A DNA stretch of 64,000 nt, from NCBI GenBank assembly GCA_014529385.2, contig CM043964.1:138718529-138782528 (forward strand), in the 5' to 3' direction. The notes beneath the pieces were generated by a model. That model was not told the origin of the DNA and did not search any database. It was given only the letters and a program-made list of their open reading frames with translations. The translations under genes were made by a program, and so were the position numbers. The DNA is from Adiantum capillus-veneris. Lineage: Eukaryota; Streptophyta; Polypodiopsida; Polypodiales; Pteridaceae. Positions 34,572-46,486 of this stretch are shown piece by piece; position 1 is the stretch's first letter, and each line of letters opens with the position of its first letter.

Positions 34572-35133
34572 GGACCTCGAGGGCCATGGAGTACACAGAT
34601 GGTGTTAGCAGATCAGGGCTAGTCACAGCGCACAACACTACTAGCAAATCCCTCTTTTCAACTCTAATTGTTTGCTTGGTGATTTACTCGTTTCGCAATG
34701 CTGCCATTTGTCTTGTAGACCTTCATTACTTGGTAGTGCAAAAGCCTGGCGGTTTTTGGCTAATCGCCATGTGGTTGCATTCAAGGCTTCCCAATCAATC
34801 GGTCACAAGGCTTTTCCAATCAAATCTTACGCAATTTGTTGTCCCACTTTGCACTATACATCTCTCTAAAATTCAGTGCTCGAGGGTTTGTGGCAATGAT
34901 GGAGAGTGTGGTAGTAGCGTTGATGCAAGACAATATACTGCATGTTGTCGGTAGGAGTAGTTGGAGGACCTCGAGGGCCATGGAGTACACAGATGGTGTT
35001 AGCAGACCAGGGCTAGTCACAGCGCACAACACTACTAGCAAATCCCTCTTATCAACTCTAATTGTTTGCTTGGTGATTACTCGTTTCACAATGCTTCCAA
35101 TTGTCCTGTAGATCTTCATTACTTGCTAGTGCA
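34572..35133 (+). repeat. Direct repeat of about 170 bp, 392 bp apart
   Basis: 34572-34742 and 34964-35133 are about 92-95% alike, both starting GAGGACCTCGAGGGCCATGG. The open frames over them (shared EYTDGVSR and TTSKSL peptides) are duplicates of each other and match no family I know. Confidence 0.88.
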
Positions 35134-35886
35134 TCTTGCATGGATAACTTATTTGATGTTTTGAGACCATGTCCACCTTGTGCAACGTCTAGGAGGGGAG
35201 AGTTATTATGCACGGGTAGGGGGTGTCCATGTTGAGGATAAAGGGGTCTCACTGGCAATTATAGCAGCTTTGTGTGTATGTCCACGTTCAACTATCTTAC
35301 TCAACTCATTTCTGCAGGTGCAACTAATTATGGCCTAACTCTACCGTGTTTCACTGCAAACAGATCAAGAGAAACTTGGACAAATCTCCTCTTCATTTGC
35401 AACGACGACATATTCCAGCGTGCGGTGAGTAAAAAGTGCCACATTTTAATCTTGAACGTTGAGGACACAATAAAAAGGAACACACCGAAAATTGCATGCT
35501 GCCGTGGGAATAGCACGTTCCCTTGTATTATAAAAATTGGGGAGGACTATGCAAACTCCCCAGTGCAGGGACACCAGCACGTTTTTTTTTTTCTATAACA
35601 TAAGAAGTAAAGAACACATACAAATAATTAGATTACTCTCAGAACCTTCAACATTGTGCTATTACTTTTCTAACGCTTCGTATTTATTCTTTGCAAGGGA
35701 CATTCAGGAAATCAGTTATCGCTTGCCTCTTCCCAGGTCGAAATCCCACAACAGCACAATCCAGCACCAGGTACATGGTTGTTTCAAACACTTGAACTGT
35801 CCGTTGCTTAGACATGACTAGTAAGTAAACATCACAAGGTTGTCATCACATTGAATCATTAAGATTGAGTCCGACTTAAGCCTTCA

Positions 35887-36759
35887 ATGGACCATCACCG
35901 AAAGCGTAGGATACACCTAAGCAGATTGAAAGCGAGACATCGCACTTCAATCAAGAAGAAGGCTAGATTTCTACCATGCTCACAATCATGGATTGATATC
36001 GTTAATTTAGTATACCGATGGAGTTCAGACGTTGCAGGGATATTCAGACCTTTAAGCATATGATTTGTTTGTGGTGTAGTTTTTATCCAAAGAAGTGCCT
36101 CTTTTGATTGTACTCGAGCTCCAGATGAGACATCGATTGCAATGTTTGCTAGCAGTCTATTGGTATCCAGCTTAGAGGCTACACACATAGGAACGCAATG
36201 GGTGCAGTGCTCCACTTGTGAGAACTCAAGTGCACGTCGCATATACTGTGTGCCCTTACTTCCAGACTACACAAGAAGAATATTGAACGGAAATCAGCTT
36301 CACATACAGCTACTGAGCGTCATTGACATATCTGTCAATGCCATCTCAACAGTGACAACAATTGCACGATGTACACTAGACAGACGTTCAATATTAGATA
36401 ACCCTCTGCTATCATGGAGTAAAGAGCATAGAACAACCTTCACAGAGCAAGACCTAGCTACATCACAAGTGGCAGACATACTTGCATTCAATCTTGAGAA
36501 CAACTTTGTACTACAGAAGTACATGTCGATGGTTGAACGACCGAATAAGAAGCTTGGCCTCTACATACTAAGTCAAGATAGTGTGAGCAAGATCATTCAA
36601 CAACAACAAGACAACGCACCGTTTGCACTGATGGCGCAGCTTGACACAAGTTTGATGTTTAGTATCATCGAAAACATTGTTGAACCAGCCAGGAGAAGAG
36701 CATGCACCGCTAGCGATACTTACGAATTTGCTTCTCTGCAGCTCCGTGGCCGTCAATAA
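35887..36759 (+). pseudogene. Companion ORF upstream of the Rep/helicase
   Basis: One frame runs 291 codons from the ATG at 35887 to a TAA at 36757, with a single in-frame TGA at 36061. The start is strongly basic (MDHHRKRRIHLSRLKARHR), followed by a possible Cys pair QCSTCE, then ATLRG-like LRGRQ at the end. It could be the N-terminal part of the Helitron protein, since the next frame begins only 56 bp later, or a separate DNA-binding protein. I do not recognise a named domain. The frame changes between 36760 and 36815, with no good intron there. The lack of other breaks over 870 bp suggests it was coding until fairly recently. Confidence 0.5.
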
Positions 36760-36815
36760 TTGCTTGAGAGAACAGTTACTTTCAAGCCCAACGGCATGCC
36801 TGCGCATCAAGCTCT

Positions 36816-39800
36816 GTGAACGACATCACAATAGAGACGGCAGCGTTTCCATTCTTGTTCCCTTTTGGGAAAGGCCAGTATGATGGTAAAATCAACTTCA
36901 GTATATATGTAAAGGTACGTGCATCGACTTTGTTCTCCGTTTACACCCTGTACAAGCCATACCTGCTCATAATGTACCAACTAAAGCAGGCACTTATGTT
37001 GGCTAACAACACATACACGAGCTTCTTGCAAAAGGACATCGACAACTACAAGAGGGCCAATCGTACAGCAACTGGCGAAGATAGTGTGAGACATGTGCTT
37101 CGGTACAGCACCCCTTCCAGCATGCCAGGTTCCTGCTCGTGGCACTGCAAGAACCTAAAGGACTTGATAGCAATGGTGGACGAATGGGGAATGCCTGATT
37201 TCTTCTTGACTTTCACTATCGATGAGGTCACAGACACAAGATGGCCTGATATTGACACGATCGAGCTAATTGCACGTCAGTTGAACGCCTCCTTCACTTG
37301 GACAGACTGCCCAGTCGAATGCACCCTCACCTTCCACTCTAAGTTCCAAATGCTTCTGTCCAAATATATACTTGCAAAAGGTGTGTTGGGCCATGTGCAA
37401 CACCACTTGGTTAGATATGAGGTCCAAAATAGAGGATCATTGCATGCTCATGTCATATTGTGGATGCATGAAGAAGACAAAGAGCAACTATCTTCTGAAA
37501 TAGCTGCATATATGCCGACAGAAACTACCTCTGTGGTTTTGCCAGAAGTAAGCAGGCTCCAAGAACTCATACTTAGTAAACAACTTCACAAGTGCCGTAC
37601 AAGTTAATGTTACCACGGTCAAAGAGATGGAGTATGTAAACACGAATTTCCATTTCATGCGTAGCCAAATCCAAACCCAGTCTTCAACAAACAAGATCAC
37701 AGATGGCAATACTTTAGGCCCCGCCATGAAGACAGAAATGTCGTACCGTACCACCCTACACTGCTATTGCTATGGGGTGCACATATGAATATACAGCGGG
37801 TCACCAATTCATCGTTGTCCTACTACCTCTTGAAGTATGCACTCAAAATTGAACCGATGGGCCATCTCAACATCCGCTCAGAAGATGCAAAGTGCTTAGG
37901 CCTAGGTGGCCTTGACACTATAAAATTGAAGCTGATCTCAGCATCTTTACTGTCGAAACCTATCTCAGCAACATAAGTGGCATTAAATTGTTTGCAAATC
38001 CCAATCATTTCAAAGAGCGATAGCGTCCAATACATTGACTCATCACCCCCGACACTACGACAACGAATCATTTCTCACAACAATGATGTCGTGCTGCACC
38101 CTGTTGATCTGTATTGCTCACGACCACAAACTCTGGAGAAGCTTACATTCTACGACTTCCACAAGAATTACATAGTGACAAAGGGAAAACATAGTGACAA
38201 AGGGAAAACAAAGGAAAAAAGTATTTCAGATGAGAATACCTACGGCCAATCGCTGCAGTGGCAACACCGACTGGTCCGTTTCACAGACTTTCACCCAGGG
38301 CATCATCCAGAGGCTTTCTTTTACAACGTGCTGCTAAAGAGCATCACCTTCAGAAACGAATCCCAGCTGCTCTCACCAGAGAACACGTCCAGGTCATACT
38401 ACCTTGAGTGCAAACTTAGAAATTTGATACTGACATATGAGGATCTTGAGATGTACATCATAGAGTACACACAACGAAATATGCTCACGACAGATCAAAC
38501 ACACCAATTTCACAACATGATACTACAGAAGACATCCTCAACAAAGGCTGCCTCATTTCAATCTCCAGATGTGCAAACAAACTACGAGCAACAGGACACA
38601 TCATCTCGTATCTTTGCCCTTCTAAACGAGCTTCACAACGTCCAAAATGCGTCACTGACATCTGAACAAGCAGAGATCTACAAGAAGCTCACAGCAGCAA
38701 AGGGTGGACTGCATGTGATCATAGGCACTCCTGGGAGTGGCAAAAGCTTCCTCATAAGATATATCACAAGCCAACTCATAATGCAAGGGAAAACTATCAC
38801 ACTCGCTGCTTCGATTAGTGCAGCATCCACGAGGTTAAGCAGCATCGCAAAAAATGTCCATTAATTCAAGATACTAGTGCGCACACAACAGTATCCCCTG
38901 TCAATCTCCGAAATTGATGACATATACGTCAGTATTAAAGAAGCAAACACAATTATCATAGACGAGATTTCTATGTTGACAAAGCAAACTTTTGATCTCA
39001 TAGTACGACAAATTGTGCATGTCACCAACGGCACACTGCTAGACCCATTCAAAGATAAAAAGGTCTTCTTGTTTGGTGATTTGGCACAGTTGCCACCAGT
39101 ATGCAGGCATAAAAGTGATCAGTGCTACTCATGACACATCACAAGCTCCACTTATTGGTCCACTGCTACTACGTACATTATGTCATGCTCAGTGCGCCAT
39201 GCAAAAGATATCTCTTTCATAGAGTTCCTCAATACAATAAGAGTCAGGCTCCCCACAAAGAAAGAGATCCACGATGCGCTCGGTGACCGCATCATAAAGC
39301 AGGATCAAATAGAGCAACACATGGATAGGAATATGACAATCATTTGCACACACAAGAGTGACGTTCGATATTATAATAACCTTCTCTTGGAACGCTTCCA
39401 TCGGCATAGTCACATCATCTAAATCGGCCTCAAAACGAATGCACACAACGTCCCTGAGCTCCAAGCATGGCTTGAAGATCTCGACTTCCACACAATTGAC
39501 AAAATAGCAGAAGGAGCAAAGGCGCTGATAACAGAGAACATAGACTTAACAATTGGAGCAGCCAATGGATCAATATGTCGCGTAGACGAAATCCTCCAAG
39601 ATGAAGAAGGAGGCGTCAAAGCAATCAAAGTCACACTGGACACATCCAAACAGGAACTTACACTTCGACGGTCTAAGCATAGCAGGCGGACATTCAATGG
39701 ACACTGGTACCATAAATCCACATTCCCAGTTGCTCTCACCTATGCTATGACTGGACACAAGTCCCAAGGCGCAACAATCAACACCAATGTTTTGCTCATT

Positions 39801-41529
39801 GTAAAAGAAGTTTTTGCCCCTGGCCTTCTATACGTGATGCTGTCACGGGTCACTGAGCGAACCCGGCTACATTTACTAGTGTCATAATAATCAATATCTA
39901 ATTCTCCTAAATGATTTTCTCATATTAAACTGATCATTTAATGTGGGGAAGTGCCAAGGGAGAAAAAGCTAGAATATTGGTTAAGTTAGCAGACCGGCCA
40001 CAGTAGGGATCCAAAGGAGGGAAAATAGGGATCCAAAGGGGGGGCCATCTGCAAAAGAGCCATGTGAAACAATGGGCCAAAAAGACCCTAAGGTTCAGCC
40101 CATTAAGACTTCCAAAATGCTAAGGTTCCAAAATTCAAAGGTTGTGTCCAAAAGTTAACCCTAGGGAAAATTGGATGCTTAGTGTGAGCTCAAAAAGTCT
40201 TTGCATATCCCTACATGGGAGGGGGCGAGCCCCAAAGCTAGGGGATGAGAGAGAAAGCCACACACACACACACACAGGCTCCCTTTACACAAAGGGAATG
40301 AGGGACACATGTCAGCTCCCTAGGCCAGATGCCCACAAGGTGTGCCCAATTCCTATTGGAAGACCCTTGAAGTGGACCAATGAGAATTAGGCTAGAGTAA
40401 ATCTAGTTTAATTAATTTAAAAACATTTAATAAAAGAAACCAATAAGAATTAAGTGTCCTAGAAGACTATTGGGCAGTCTCCCAAGGGGTCCAATGAGCA
40501 TTCAGGAGCCCCATGGCTTGCCTGATTCCTATTGGCCAGGAGGCAAAGGGGTCCAATGAGAGTTTAGTTTAATTATTTAATTATCTAAAGCTCTCACAAA
40601 AGGGGAAAGGGGGACACATGTCAGAAGGCTATCACTTATGCTGCTTAATCCCTATTGGCTTGACCTGGGGAGGTCCAATGAGGCAAAAGCCAGACTAACT
40701 TAGCAGCTAGGGCTCGCCCAAGAGAGAGGGGGGGCTGATTTTTGCTTGGCATTGACACACACACTCTCACACTTGACCATGTGTGAAGGGAAAATACTCT
40801 ATCTCCTCCCAAGCTTTAATGGAGAGCTCATCACCTACTCCAAGCTTGTGAGATAGAAGCCTACATCAACACTCTCTTGGCATGTGGATGCAAATCCAAC
40901 CAAGAGCCAAGCTTCAATGCATGCTCATCTTCTCTACCAAGCTAATTACTAAGCTAAGCTATGCTAATATGAGTGATTATGTGAGGAGATGTACTTCTTT
41001 CTCGTAAGATACTTCTTTTTCCTCTCAATCTACTCTCATACCCTGCTAGCTCTCACCATCTTCGAAGGTGTGTGAGGTCTTGGGTCTGAGAACGGGGATA
41101 ATTCAAGTTGTGTTTGATTAAGTGTTTTGCTTGGTGTATGAAGCTTCCATCTTCATTGCACTAGCTAGTCTTGAAGGAACACAAAGAATTGTATTGTACA
41201 ATGACTCTCTTGATGGGAGAAACCATAATACAAAGCCTTTTGGAGGGGGGACCGGCTCCATGCAAATCCGGTCCTCAACTGTTGTCAATAGCTTAATTGC
41301 TCTCTCTTTTGAAAGTATTGTCGATGCTATCTAACTAGGTGTTATGCTTTTTGTTGCTCTCTCTCCACCCAAGCACTCTTGTAATTCTCATTAGGAATCA
41401 ACTCTAATGAAATGCCCACTATGTTCATGCTAAATTCCGCTACACAAAAGATTTTAGGCCATTAAATGTTACATACTAGAGCTCCCTATGACAGAGATGT
41501 TCACACCATCTAGATTTTTGACCATCTAA
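36816..41529 (+). pseudogene. Helitron-type Rep/Pif1 helicase, interrupted by solo LTR
   Basis: One frame runs about 1,020 codons (36816-39879). It carries the Helitron N-terminal domain (AAFPFLFPFGKGQ; WGMPDFFLTFT), a Cys/His cluster (HKC...CYHG...CKHEFPF), the HUH motif HAH at 37443-37451, the Rep tyrosine motif YLLKYALK at 37824-37847, then the Pif1 helicase: Walker A GTPGSGKS 38724-38747, Walker B IIIDEIS around 38952-38972, FGDLAQLPP 39072-39098, TGHKSQGAT from 39750 and YVMLSRVTERTR near 39831. Rep nicks and joins single strands and Pif1 unwinds during rolling-circle transposition. Six stops (37605 TAA, 37662 TAG, 37974 TAA, 38862 TAA, 39132 TGA, 39420 TAA) interrupt it without any frameshift. 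An LTR splits the last residues, and the frame resumes at 41480 and ends at 41529. Confidence 0.88.
39880..41473 (+). repeat. Solo LTR of the chromovirus family, TSD TACTAG
   Basis: A 1,594-bp LTR (TGTCATAATAATC...AAATGTTACA) flanked by TACTAG at 39874-39879 and 41474-41479. It has no internal domain. It interrupts the helicase frame, which resumes in phase after the second TACTAG. Collinear with 25814-27393. Confidence 0.92.
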
Positions 41530-41843
41530 ACGTGAAAGTTTCCTTCCCCCTCTTCAGTATCAATTCCTCTTTCTATTAAACGGTTGAATCGCCTTGTACC
41601 TGCCTTCTATTCAAAGCAGAAATTTTTGTTCAACTGCTCATCTTCTCTTCTGTTGACTTCTCATGTTCAATATGTTGCATTGCTGAGACATCTTCCCGAT
41701 CACCCTTGCTCACTCTGATCCACCTTTTGTAAATTTACTTCTCTTCCTTTCCTCACTTCATTCATTTGTGTTTAAACGTTTTTCGAATCTTATGCTTCAA
41801 AAATATTGTAAGAGATCATCAACATAATTTTTTTAATGTGCAG

Positions 41844-42792
41844 GAAACTGAATCAAACAATGGATCACAACACGGTACATTTTGCACGCTTGTCTCATCT
41901 TGCATCTGCCTGTGTATACACATGCAAATTAATCACTCATCTTACTGTGCAGGTCTTCAAGCAATACACGAACAATGCAAAGGAAATGCAACCAATGACA
42001 CAACCTAAGAGATTTTACCTCACGACTAAGAAGATGAGATTGGCTAACTCAGCAGGCGAGGAATCCCATGCGTATATTGAGGGGTTCCATACTTTTCAAG
42101 AGCGTTGCAACTTCATGAATAAGTGCGACGCAAGATATAAAGTTCTAGACCAAACGATGGCCACACCAAACACAGACATGATGACAACAGGTACTATTAG
42201 AAAAGAAAAATGTAATGCCCTCTGTCTGTTGTGCTAACCAGCTTGCTCCTACATCCTGCAGGTCTCATGAAGCAAATACTTGAAGAGCTTGATATCTAGT
42301 ACGAGGATGATGAGAGTATGTTGCGTAATGTTGAAGCACAACAACTCCTCAACACAAAAATTGAAGGAATTACATTGTATGCGATGGAGCAGCTGCGGTT
42401 TGGTTACAACATTGATTTGGCTGAACTTTCAAAATCTACTCAAGAAAAATGTGCCACTATATTGACAAATTTCATGACTTCGGTAAACCACACGCACGAC
42501 GCAACTAATCCACCTATCACAATCCAGAAGGTAGCATGGCACTACAGCAAACACAAGGTAGTAAATTACGGCCAACCAGCCTCCCCATACGAGCTAGTTG
42601 CAACAGACCAAGGCAAGTATGGATAACAAGTATCACTAGCTTCCATTCATTTCTCCGTAGCACCGTCATTTTTTTATTTACCTAACAAATCTGCATGGAC
42701 TGCAGATTTAGACACTCATCAACAACCAGAGACAAGCATCGTCCTTCCACCCCAGAAAAAGCAACGTCGCGAGAAGAATACATAGTCTATAG
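41844..42792 (+). pseudogene. Spliced gene downstream of the helicase, unknown family
   Basis: Four exon-like blocks are bounded by good splice signals: 41844-41874, intron 41875-41952 (GTACAT..GTGCAG), 41953-42190, intron 42191-42261 (GTACTA..CTGCAG), 42262-42612, a GC-AG intron 42613-42705 (AGGCAAGT..CTGCAG), and 42706 to a TAG at 42790. Phases agree across the last two introns. The peptide includes KEMQPMTQPKRFYL, SHAYIEGFHTFQERCNF, TLYAMEQLRFGYNIDLAELS and NYGQPASPYELVATDQ, and ends basic (PPQKKQRREKNT). One in-frame TAG is at 42297. No domain is recognised. The GIY-YIG domain begins exactly at its end in the -1 frame, which suggests a former fusion. Confidence 0.5.
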
Positions 42793-43099
42793 TATACGAT
42801 GCACGAAAAATGAGAGGAGATATATCGGAGTTACGAATAACATCCATAAACGCATTGGCCAGCACAAGCGCAATCCTTCGAAGAGAATGCGAGCGGACAT
42901 GCAGACACATATTCCTTTTGAGGACAATTTTGAAATTACCACTTTAGCAACTAGTACCAATATACATAAAGCTAGAAACTTAGAACATTTCTATATTAAA
43001 CAACACAAAACAACAACTGCATTAGGTTATAAAGTTTGTTTTGGACATCCATCAAGGTTGAGAATATATTATTTTTTGAAAAATCACAAGAAAATGTAG
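42740..43099 (+). CDS. GIY-YIG nuclease domain protein
   Basis: An open frame (42695-43099 without stop) contains the GIY half as EYIVYSIRC from 42776, the YIG half as RRYIGVTNN with YIG at 42821-42829, the catalytic arginine in HKRIGQHK at 42851, and the metal-binding glutamate in NLEHFYIK at 42983, followed by a TTTALGYKV block. This is the complete core of a GIY-YIG single-strand-cutting endonuclease. It follows the spliced gene in the -1 frame relative to its last exon and has no ATG of its own close to the domain, so it was probably the C-terminal part of that protein. GIY-YIG is known from Penelope-like elements and homing enzymes; next to a Helitron helicase it is unexpected. Confidence 0.75.
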   Translation, partial: RPSTPEKATSREEYIVYSIRCTKNERRYIGVTNNIHKRIGQHKRNPSKRMRADMQTHIPFEDNFEITTLATSTNIHKARNLEHFYIKQHKTTTALGYKVCFGHPSRLRIYYFLKNHKKM

Positions 43100-43261
43100 C
43101 TGCGAACTACTGTCGTCTTTATTTCATTGTTTTGCTCACTGTCTTTGTCACATAACTTTGATCATTGCCTACAACAATGTCTTTTTGTTTCCATCAAACT
43201 ATGACAGACATGACAAGTTATCAACTGCTTTGATTTAAATGCTTTTTCTTTTCAGTTTAGA

Positions 43262-43693
43262 ATGGGTAGGCCAATTCCAGCTGATCCGATTGAGCAGCAG
43301 CCAGAATTTGAGACTGCAATGTATAAGTTGCAATACTATCTTTACCCAAATTTGCAAGAGCGTGTGCTCAGACACTACATGCATAAATGGAGTGACTTCA
43401 TAACATGACCAGTTCAACCATCTACCCCATGGCATCCACATTACATCACTTGGAATACACTCACTCGACAAATCACCATCGACATCGCCGTGCTGGCTAG
43501 TTGCTCCACAAAACACCATTGTATGTTGTTCGTGCAGATTGTGGACGTGCTCTGCCTACTCAAGACTATAGAATTAAATTACTCTAATGTGGTCCCCAAC
43601 CACCTTCAGTCAGCTAAACAATTCGTTTCGTGCTACTTTTCTGTCAACCAGTTAGCCACACGTGCAACTTTGAAGAGCATCTTACCGATATAG
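43262..43693 (+). pseudogene. Small ORF after GIY-YIG, unknown
   Basis: From an ATG at 43262, just after a CTTTTCAG acceptor-like site, one frame reads MGRPIPADPIEQQPEFETAM, YYLYPNLQERVLRHYMHKW, then a TGA at 43406, and continues in the same frame to TAG at 43691 (WNTLTRQITIDIAVLASC). I recognise no family. It may be the last exon of the gene above or a separate accessory ORF of the same cargo. Confidence 0.4.
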
Positions 43694-43865
43694 TCCTCCT
43701 CCTCTTCTCCACAGAAGTTTTGTCCATTTCATTGTAAAGAAGTCATTGCATGCTACATTCAAAGTTCCATTCGTAATCCATCAACTTTTTGGCATACTAA
43801 TTTCATCAAATCCTTTCAGTCACTTACACTCACTTGGCGTAAGAAGATTTGTGCAAAACAAATAA

Positions 43866-43869
<4 letters not shown>

Positions 43870-43954
<85 letters not shown>
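43870..43954 (+). repeat. (CT)n microsatellite, about 85 bp
   Basis: Uninterrupted CT dinucleotides. Confidence 0.98.
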
Positions 43955-43957
<3 letters not shown>

Positions 43958-44953
43958 TTTCATATACTCTTGTTCAGTGCTTGCTCTCTGCAATTGCAAT
44001 CACCTTGAAGGCTTGTACCGTTATACCAGTTTGTTATCCACTTCCGGTTATGCAGGCTAACGAAGCACTCTAATTTTATTTTTATACCCAGATATTGTAA
44101 TTAGCTCTATCGAGATTGTATCATATGTAATTCTGGCCTTTAAAGGCGTTTAATGTAACATTTTATTTCATTTCATTTCTCGCTCTCCCCCTGGTCTATT
44201 GCATTTGACCCCCCCACATAGCGGCAAAAGTACACACTGACGAAGCTCTTTGATGACACGTGCAATACTTTCTCGGACAACATTTTTCTCTTAACAATCT
44301 TTCACTTTACATCATTTTATTTTTGTACATGGATATTAAATTGGATCCACAAGGATTCTAGCCGATTGGTCTCGTAAGAAATTTTGGCGTTTTGAAGACG
44401 ATTACTATAACAATCCATTTCTCCCTCTCTCTTCACCCCCCCATTGCGTTTTGGTAATTGCAATCAATAGTGTTATGTTTTTTACAGTTATAAACTATAT
44501 TAGTATCATAATAAAACAATTGAATTTATTATTACTACTATTATTTTAAATAATAAAAAAACCATTCAAATACAGTATATAGAGAAAGAGGATGATTGTG
44601 TACAGTTTTATATATTTGACGTTATTGGTTAGAATTTAAATCCGCTGTATTATATTTATATAGTTTATTAGTCATTATGTAGTTGTTTATCATATATCTA
44701 GTAAAATATGCTTATTAATCCCAATTGTGCTATTTTATGCAATCTGACAGTGCGGCCCATCTATCTTGATTGCATTTTTGGCACACTATCCATGGACATT
44801 ACTTGTGACCACACAAACACACCTATTGTATGAGTGTCTCGTTAATGCACAAACTGGCATCCTACTTGTGCGATCCTTATTCTTCTATTCCAACTAACTA
44901 CACATTTACTTCCCTTAATTTTGACTAACAAGGCTCTACCTCGTGTGGTTTGC
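43955..44953. other. AT-rich spacer, no recognised gene
   Basis: Two loosely similar blocks (about 44060-44215 and 44310-44455) both end in CATTTCTC.CTCTC..CCCCCC. A long AT-only stretch lies at 44500-44720. No terminal hairpin plus CTRR that I would trust as a Helitron end. Confidence 0.5.
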
Positions 44954-45557
44954 ATTATCTGATTTTCCAGGCATTATTTAGCCTAGTTTACGTAATTTGT
45001 ACACGCTGCAGACTCTCGTACTACGTACCTAGTACACGTTTAAAAGAGAAGTTTAAGTTTTTGGTCTTGCCAGGCATTTTCTTGATGCATATTCTTTTAC
45101 ATACTTTGACGTCTAGCTGGAAATGTCTTATAGAGCAGCTAGGTCGACTTAATTTTGCGTTGTTTTCTTTATTTGTTGGACCAATCTACTATTTATAGTA
45201 TGGCCTTTACATGATGTATGCTCGTGATATCATTATTAAACACTAGTCAATGCCCATTATCTGATTTTCCAGGCATTATTTAGCCTAGTTTACGTAATTT
45301 GTACACGCTGCAGACTCTCGTACTACGTACCTAGTACACGTTTAAAAGAGAAGTTTAAGTTTTTGGTCTTGCCAGGCATTTTCTTGATGCATATTCTTTT
45401 ACATACTTTGACGTCTAGCTGGAAATGTCTTATAGAGCAGCTAGGTCGACTTAATTTTGCGTTGTTTTCTTTATTTGTTGGACCAATCTACTATTTATAG
45501 TATGGCCTTTACATGATGTATGCTCGTGATATCATGATTAAACACTAGTCAATGCCC
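44954..45557 (+). repeat. 302-bp tandem duplication, nearly identical
   Basis: 44954-45255 and 45256-45557 differ at about one base (ATCATTATTAA against ATCATGATTAA). Unit starts ATTATCTGATTTTCCAGGC. Confidence 0.97.
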
Positions 45558-46294
45558 TTTAAACAATTTTCAATAATAATTTTTACAATATTAAGCAATT
45601 TAGAGACAACAGTTTGCGATATCAAGGGGACTACTCCATTTATTCAAAGAGAAATGATCGACAATATATTACTTCCATCTCACTTTCTGATTCATCCAAG
45701 GCTCAGCATTCTAAATGACTTTTGCTAATTACAGTTATCTCCTACTTGTATCTCTCTCCCCACGCACCAACTGGTATATATTTCAGATGCAGTACATCAT
45801 CCAGAGTCTAATGATTTACAGAGAGAAAACAGGTAATTTCTCTTCACATTTTTTCATTTTTGATTTTGGAAAATCTTCTTGAAAACACAAGTAATCATAC
45901 ACTGATAGCACTCTCTCAAATTTTTATATATGATACCCATATTCCTACACATATCTACTAATACCATTCCACATAGAACAACACGATTACATAGATTCGA
46001 CACATCTGGCTTACTTATTAGCTTGATTACCGTCTATTTTTTTGAAAGACGGCATGGCTCTTTTACTTACATGCATTCTCTAACATGGTGCCAATACTTA
46101 TAGTACATGAAATTGCTATTGCGATCATTTCACGTTGAGCTATGCAGCTACTCACATGAGCCAAGGTGCCTTCAGTTAATGAATAACAATTTGTCAGTAC
46201 TTTGTTACTCAACCTTACTCCAGTGTGGTATGAGCCAGGTAGTACATTTTTTTATGTTTTTATGTCATGTCTAGTCCATTGGTCACATGCACAT

Positions 46295-46486
46295 AGATTC
46301 GTCGATTTAGGCAATGTGTCAATGCTCATCCTAGTGCAGATTCGCCGATTTAGGCAGCACACCAACAAACCATAGATTCACAATTTTTTTCTACCAAATG
46401 CAGATTCACCGACTTAGGCAACATTAGTGCAGATTCGTCGATTTAGGGAGCACGTCTTATTGGTGTAGATTTGCCGATTTAGGCAA
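46295..46486 (+). repeat. Five spaced copies of a 20-nt motif
   Basis: AGATTCGCCGATTTAGGCAA, with 1-3 changes, occurs at 46295, 46338, 46402, 46431 and 46467, all in the same orientation, 0.5 kb before the 3' LTR. The spacings are 43, 64, 29 and 36. Confidence 0.9.

Noticed and set aside
36816-39879. Alternative genetic code with stops read as amino acids
   Set aside because: All three stop codons occur in phase and host-like genes nearby use standard stops. Point decay is simpler.
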